Assembly: GCA_023150195.1 (NCBI GenBank)
Contig: JAKLLI010000053.1
Span: 1-9,183 of the forward strand
Direction of reading: 5' to 3'
DNA from: Azonexus sp.
GTDB taxonomy: Bacteria; Pseudomonadota; Gammaproteobacteria; Burkholderiales; Rhodocyclaceae
DNA length: 9,183 nucleotides
Part shown: positions 6,699 through 9,183 of the stretch, one piece after another
Numbering within the stretch: position 1 is the stretch's first letter
Layout of the letters: the number at the start of each line of letters is the position of its first letter
Made by a program: the position numbers and the translations under genes
The notes under the pieces: model-generated
Seen by the model: only the letters and a program-made list of their open reading frames with translations
What the model was told of the DNA's origin: nothing
Databases searched by the model: none

Positions 6699-8375
6699 TT
6701 AGCTGATGCGGAACTGGCTGGTCGCCCGTTTGAGTTGCCCGGCCAGCCCCTTCAGGATGCCGGCAGAATCGGCGGTCTGGCGCGCAGCCGCATTATTTTC
6801 CTCGGAGGCCTGGGCCACGCGCTCCACTTGTTGCGCGATTTGCTGGCTGGCGACACTCTGTTCCTGAATCGAGTTAACAATGTCGTTGACCGTATTCACC
6901 ACCTGATTCACCCCGTCGCGGATTTCGCTGATCGCCGCACCGGCTTCGCTGGCCAGACTGACCCCGCGATCCACCTGCGTGACGGCGCTTTCCATTGTGG
7001 CAACGGAACTGACGGTATCGGATTGAATGCGGGTAATCATGTTGCCGATTTCGACGGTGGCGGTCGTGGTGCGTTCTGCGAGCTTGCGCACTTCGTCGGC
7101 AACCACCGCGAAACCGCGACCGGCTTCACCGGCACGCGCCGCTTCAATGGCGGCGTTCAGGGCCAGCAGATTGGTTTGGTCGGCAACATCCTTGATGACC
7201 TGAACGACGGACGAAATCTGGTTGGAGTTTTCGCTCAGGGCGCCCATTTTCTCCGCCGTTTGCCGCACGGTTTCGGCGATGCGGTTGATTTCTCCGACGG
7301 CGCGATCAATCACCTCACCGCCGTTAATCGAACGTTCTCCCGTCTGCTCGGCAATGCGCAGTGCCATGGCGGCGTTTTCGGAGACCTGACCAATGCTGAC
7401 CGACAACTCTTCCACGGAGGCCGCCATCGAAGATGCCGAGTCGGCGGTATCGGCAGAAGCCGCAGCGACCTGATGCGCTGCCGTTGCCAGACCATCTGCA
7501 GCCAGTTCGGTGTTGCTGACCGAACTCGAAATATCACGCACGATGCCTTGCAGGTTGGTTTGCATTTTTTGCTGATAGGCGATCAGGCTACTGTCGTCAC
7601 CAGCACGCACCGCCATGCTTTGCGTCAGATCGCCGGCCGCGATACGTTCAACGACCGTTTTCGCCAGTTCGGGCTCTCCGCCGATGGTGTTGAAGATGCT
7701 GCGCGCGATGGCCGTACCCAACAAGGCCAACACTACGCAGGCCACCAGCGAAATGCCTGACATCATACGGGTTGCATTGGTGCCATTTGTCTCTGCCGAC
7801 AGGTCGGCGTCTTCGGCAAGGCGAACATTCAGATCGACGATTTCCCTGAGCGTGGCTTCCGATTGATTGAAGAAGGGGACGGCAGCGTAAGCAGCAGCCA
7901 CGAAGTCGGCCTTGGACTGTGCTCTTGCTTCATCGCTTGCGGCCTCGGCCAACTTCAGAATCTGGGTATTGATATCGGTTTCAGCCTTTTTCCAGGCCGC
8001 CCATTGATCGACAAAACGCTTCCAGAGCACAGCCTCTTCCGCTGTTTTTGGAAGCGGTTCGTACAGCTTCCAGCCCGTATCGATGCTTTCCCAGAGCGTT
8101 TTTTTCTTCTCGATAACCGAAGCGAGCGACTTGATTTCCAGGCCCTGAGCAAGCATCAACCCCACGAGGCGGTTTTCCGAGCGCATCGCCGTTTGGCCGC
8201 TGCTGATGATATCCAGTCCGAGCACTGAGGGCAGGCGGACTTTTGAAATCTCGTCCGTCTGCATGACATTGTTTCGCAGGCTCACAATGCCTACGGCAGC
8301 CACCGCGATCAGTGCGATCAGTGCCACACTGATCAAGAGGGTCAGTTTTTTCGACAGCGACATTCCGGCAAGCAT
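6699..8375 (-). CDS. Methyl-accepting chemotaxis protein (transmembrane chemoreceptor)
   Basis: A 558-residue chemoreceptor of the classic two-transmembrane type. A short cytoplasmic MSLSKK start precedes TM1 (about 11-33). The periplasmic part (about 34-203) is rich in alpha-helix-forming residues and, by length and the R-L-P-S motif (47-50), suggests a four-helix-bundle ligand domain; its ligand is unknown. TM2 lies at about 205-226, then HAMP with [20 protein letters not shown] (232-251), followed by the coiled-coil signalling domain with the conserved hairpin tip [20 protein letters not shown] (397-416) and [18 protein letters not shown]. The protein ends TSQFRIS and has no NWETF-type CheR/CheB tether. 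The ATG at 8375 is chosen because GGAG sits six bases upstream; an in-frame start at 8438 would place 21 extra non-membrane residues before TM1. No che genes are nearby, so it is an orphan receptor feeding a pathway encoded elsewhere. Probably co-transcribed with the YiiM-like gene. Confidence 0.95.
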   Translation of the reverse strand: MLAGMSLSKKLTLLISVALIALIAVAAVGIVSLRNNVMQTDEISKVRLPSVLGLDIISSGQTAMRSENRLVGLMLAQGLEIKSLASVIEKKKTLWESIDTGWKLYEPLPKTAEEAVLWKRFVDQWAAWKKAETDINTQILKLAEAASDEARAQSKADFVAAAYAAVPFFNQSEATLREIVDLNVRLAEDADLSAETNGTNATRMMSGISLVACVVLALLGTAIARSIFNTIGGEPELAKTVVERIAAGDLTQSMAVRAGDDSSLIAYQQKMQTNLQGIVRDISSSVSNTELAADGLATAAHQVAAASADTADSASSMAASVEELSVSIGQVSENAAMALRIAEQTGERSINGGEVIDRAVGEINRIAETVRQTAEKMGALSENSNQISSVVQVIKDVADQTNLLALNAAIEAARAGEAGRGFAVVADEVRKLAERTTTATVEIGNMITRIQSDTVSSVATMESAVTQVDRGVSLASEAGAAISEIRDGVNQVVNTVNDIVNSIQEQSVASQQIAQQVERVAQASEENNAAARQTADSAGILKGLAGQLKRATSQFRIS

Positions 8376-8405
8376 GAAAGGCTCCAAGGGCAAGGAATGG
8401 TGGCG

Positions 8406-8411
8406 ATTGTA
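8406..8411 (-). promoter_or_regulatory. Possible -10 element of the chemoreceptor promoter
   Basis: On the minus strand this reads TACAAT, a five-of-six match to TATAAT, about 30 bp before the chemoreceptor start codon. I find no matching TTGACA-like -35 at 16-18 bp. The 8-bp palindrome CCGATCGG (8413-8420) lies just upstream and could be a regulator site or chance. A flagellar sigma-28 promoter was considered, but only the CCGAT core fits and no TAAA element lies at the right distance. Confidence 0.35.
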
Positions 8412-8504
8412 GCCGATCGGACTTGGCGAAATACACAAGCTTATTGGCTGTTTTTGCCTGAATGTTTTGGCGAAGCTTCTCGTAATATTCGATATAAATC
8501 AAAC

Positions 8505-8511
8505 AAAGGAG
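8505..8511 (+). promoter_or_regulatory. Strong ribosome binding site of the crotonase gene
   Basis: AAAGGAG five bases before the ATG at 8517, close to the ideal Shine-Dalgarno sequence and the strongest in the window. It fixes the start of the gene. Confidence 0.8.
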
Positions 8512-8516
8512 ACGAA

Positions 8517-9183
8517 ATGGCTGACCTACCTATCCAAGATCCTCTGCACTTGGTGCTGCGCGAAGACCGTGCCGATGGTTTGACGACCTTGACCCTGAAT
8601 CGCCCCGGTCAATTCAATTCCTTGTCGCAGGCGATGTTGACCGCATTGCAGTGCGAACTGGATGCCATCGCCGCAGATGCTTCGCGTCGTGTGGTGGTGA
8701 TTGCCGGTGCCGGGAAGGCCTTTTGCGCAGGCCATGATCTCAAGGAAATGCGTGCCAACCACGATAAGGCCTTTATGCAGGCACTGTTCCGTCAATGTGG
8801 CGAATTGATGTTGACGATAACGCGCATGCCGCAGCCGGTCATTGCGCGGGTGCATGGCATCGCCACCGCAGCGGGCTGCCAGCTGGTTTCCATGTGCGAT
8901 CTGGCCGTGGCCGCCGATGTCGCGCGCTTTGCCGTGTCAGGGATCAATGTCGGTCTGTTCTGTTCGACCCCGGCCGTCGGTCTGGCGCGTAATCTGGGGC
9001 GCAAGGCGGCACTGGAAATGTTGCTGACGGGCGAGTTCATCGATGCTGCCGAGGCCCGTTTGCGCGGTCTGGTCAATCGCGTGGTGCCGCTGGAGACGCT
9101 GGATGCTGAAGTCGAGAAACTGGCCGCTGCCATTCTGGCGAAGAGCGCGGTGGCGGTTCGCATGGGTAAAGGCATGTTCTACG
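8517..9183 (+). CDS. Enoyl-CoA hydratase/isomerase-family protein, ECHDC3-like (3' end outside the window)
   Basis: An open frame of 222 codons with no stop before the window edge; the family is about 255-270 residues, so roughly 35-50 are missing. The crotonase fold is shown by LTLNRPGQFNSLSQAML (25-41), the first oxyanion-hole segment FCAGHDLKEM (69-78), and the second HGIATAAGCQLVSMCDLAVA (113-132). The run SGINVGLFCSTPAVGLAR (141-158) and RKAALEMLLTGEFIDAAEA (162-180) match the ECHDC3 subgroup better than FadB-type hydratases. By eye, the two catalytic glutamates of rat enoyl-CoA hydratase (Glu144, Glu164) are replaced by Gln122 and about Gly142, so ordinary water addition to enoyl-CoA is doubtful. 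The oxyanion hole remains, so acyl-CoA binding is likely. The reaction is unknown. It is transcribed away from the chemoreceptor and has its own strong ribosome site. Confidence 0.9.
   Translation, partial: MADLPIQDPLHLVLREDRADGLTTLTLNRPGQFNSLSQAMLTALQCELDAIAADASRRVVVIAGAGKAFCAGHDLKEMRANHDKAFMQALFRQCGELMLTITRMPQPVIARVHGIATAAGCQLVSMCDLAVAADVARFAVSGINVGLFCSTPAVGLARNLGRKAALEMLLTGEFIDAAEARLRGLVNRVVPLETLDAEVEKLAAAILAKSAVAVRMGKGMFY

Larger units (their letters stand above)
8376..8516. other. Divergent intergenic region between the chemoreceptor and crotonase genes
   Basis: This 141-bp AT-richer gap must hold the promoters of two divergent genes. It contains the TACAAT candidate on the minus strand, an AT-rich stretch with TAATAT (8483-8488) and TATAAA (8493-8498) ahead of the crotonase gene, the palindrome CCGATCGG (8413-8420), and an 8-bp direct repeat TTGGCGAA (8423-8430 and 8467-8474). 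AAGCTT also occurs twice (8437-8442, 8473-8478). No SOS box, RNA gene or convincing -35 element was seen. Confidence 0.6.

Noticed and set aside
6642..7760. A 372-codon open frame on the + strand opposite the chemoreceptor signalling domain
   Set aside because: It is the antisense shadow of the highly conserved, GC-rich receptor signalling domain, a well-known source of false hypothetical proteins. It has no ribosome site and its translation has no recognisable domain.
8376..8438. Upstream start for the chemoreceptor at 8438
   Set aside because: It would place a 21-residue unconserved stretch before TM1 and span the -10-like TACAAT and the GGAG ribosome site that serve the ATG at 8375.
8413..8445. 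Flagellar sigma-28 promoter for the chemoreceptor
   Set aside because: Only CCGAT of the GCCGATAA element is present, and no TAAA-like -35 lies at about 15 bp; the spacing to TAAG is about 18 bp.

Overview
The window looks like chromosomal DNA of a GC-rich proteobacterium, most likely a betaproteobacterium (a Rhodocyclales-type relative is my best guess from protein style; this is inference, as no marker gene is present). All genes share similar GC-rich composition. There are no insertion sequences, integrases, tRNAs, rRNAs or CRISPR repeats, so nothing marks it as a recently acquired island.

Left two thirds (about 38-6024, + strand): an SOS-controlled translesion-synthesis operon. One near-perfect E. 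coli-type LexA box (CTGT-N8-ACAG) lies in front of lexA, followed without another visible SOS box by imuA, imuB and dnaE2 (imuC). LexA is the self-cleaving repressor. ImuA (RecA-like fold, broken P-loop), ImuB (Y-family polymerase fold with lost catalytic acids) and DnaE2 (error-prone C-family polymerase with intact catalytic acids) form the mutasome that copies past DNA damage. The repressor thus controls its own level and that of the mutagenic polymerase from one operator. The genes are tightly packed: 72 bp between lexA and imuA, a 68-bp imuA/imuB overlap, and 11 bp between imuB and dnaE2.

Middle (6026-8375, - strand): a likely two-gene unit transcribed towards the mutasome operon. It encodes a methyl-accepting chemotaxis protein and then a YiiM-like MOSC protein, probably a molybdenum-cofactor protein acting on N-hydroxylated bases. 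Only one base separates the yiiM stop from the dnaE2 stop, so the two operons converge with no room for a terminator between them.

Right end (8376-9183): a 141-bp divergent intergenic region, then the start of a crotonase-fold gene that runs off the window. It resembles the ECHDC3 subgroup and lacks both classical catalytic glutamates of enoyl-CoA hydratase.

The mutasome cassette is a known type. The points most worth following are a clamp-binding-like motif in DnaE2 as well as in ImuB, the convergent yiiM gene with a related theme (resistance to mutagenic base analogues), and the non-canonical crotonase.
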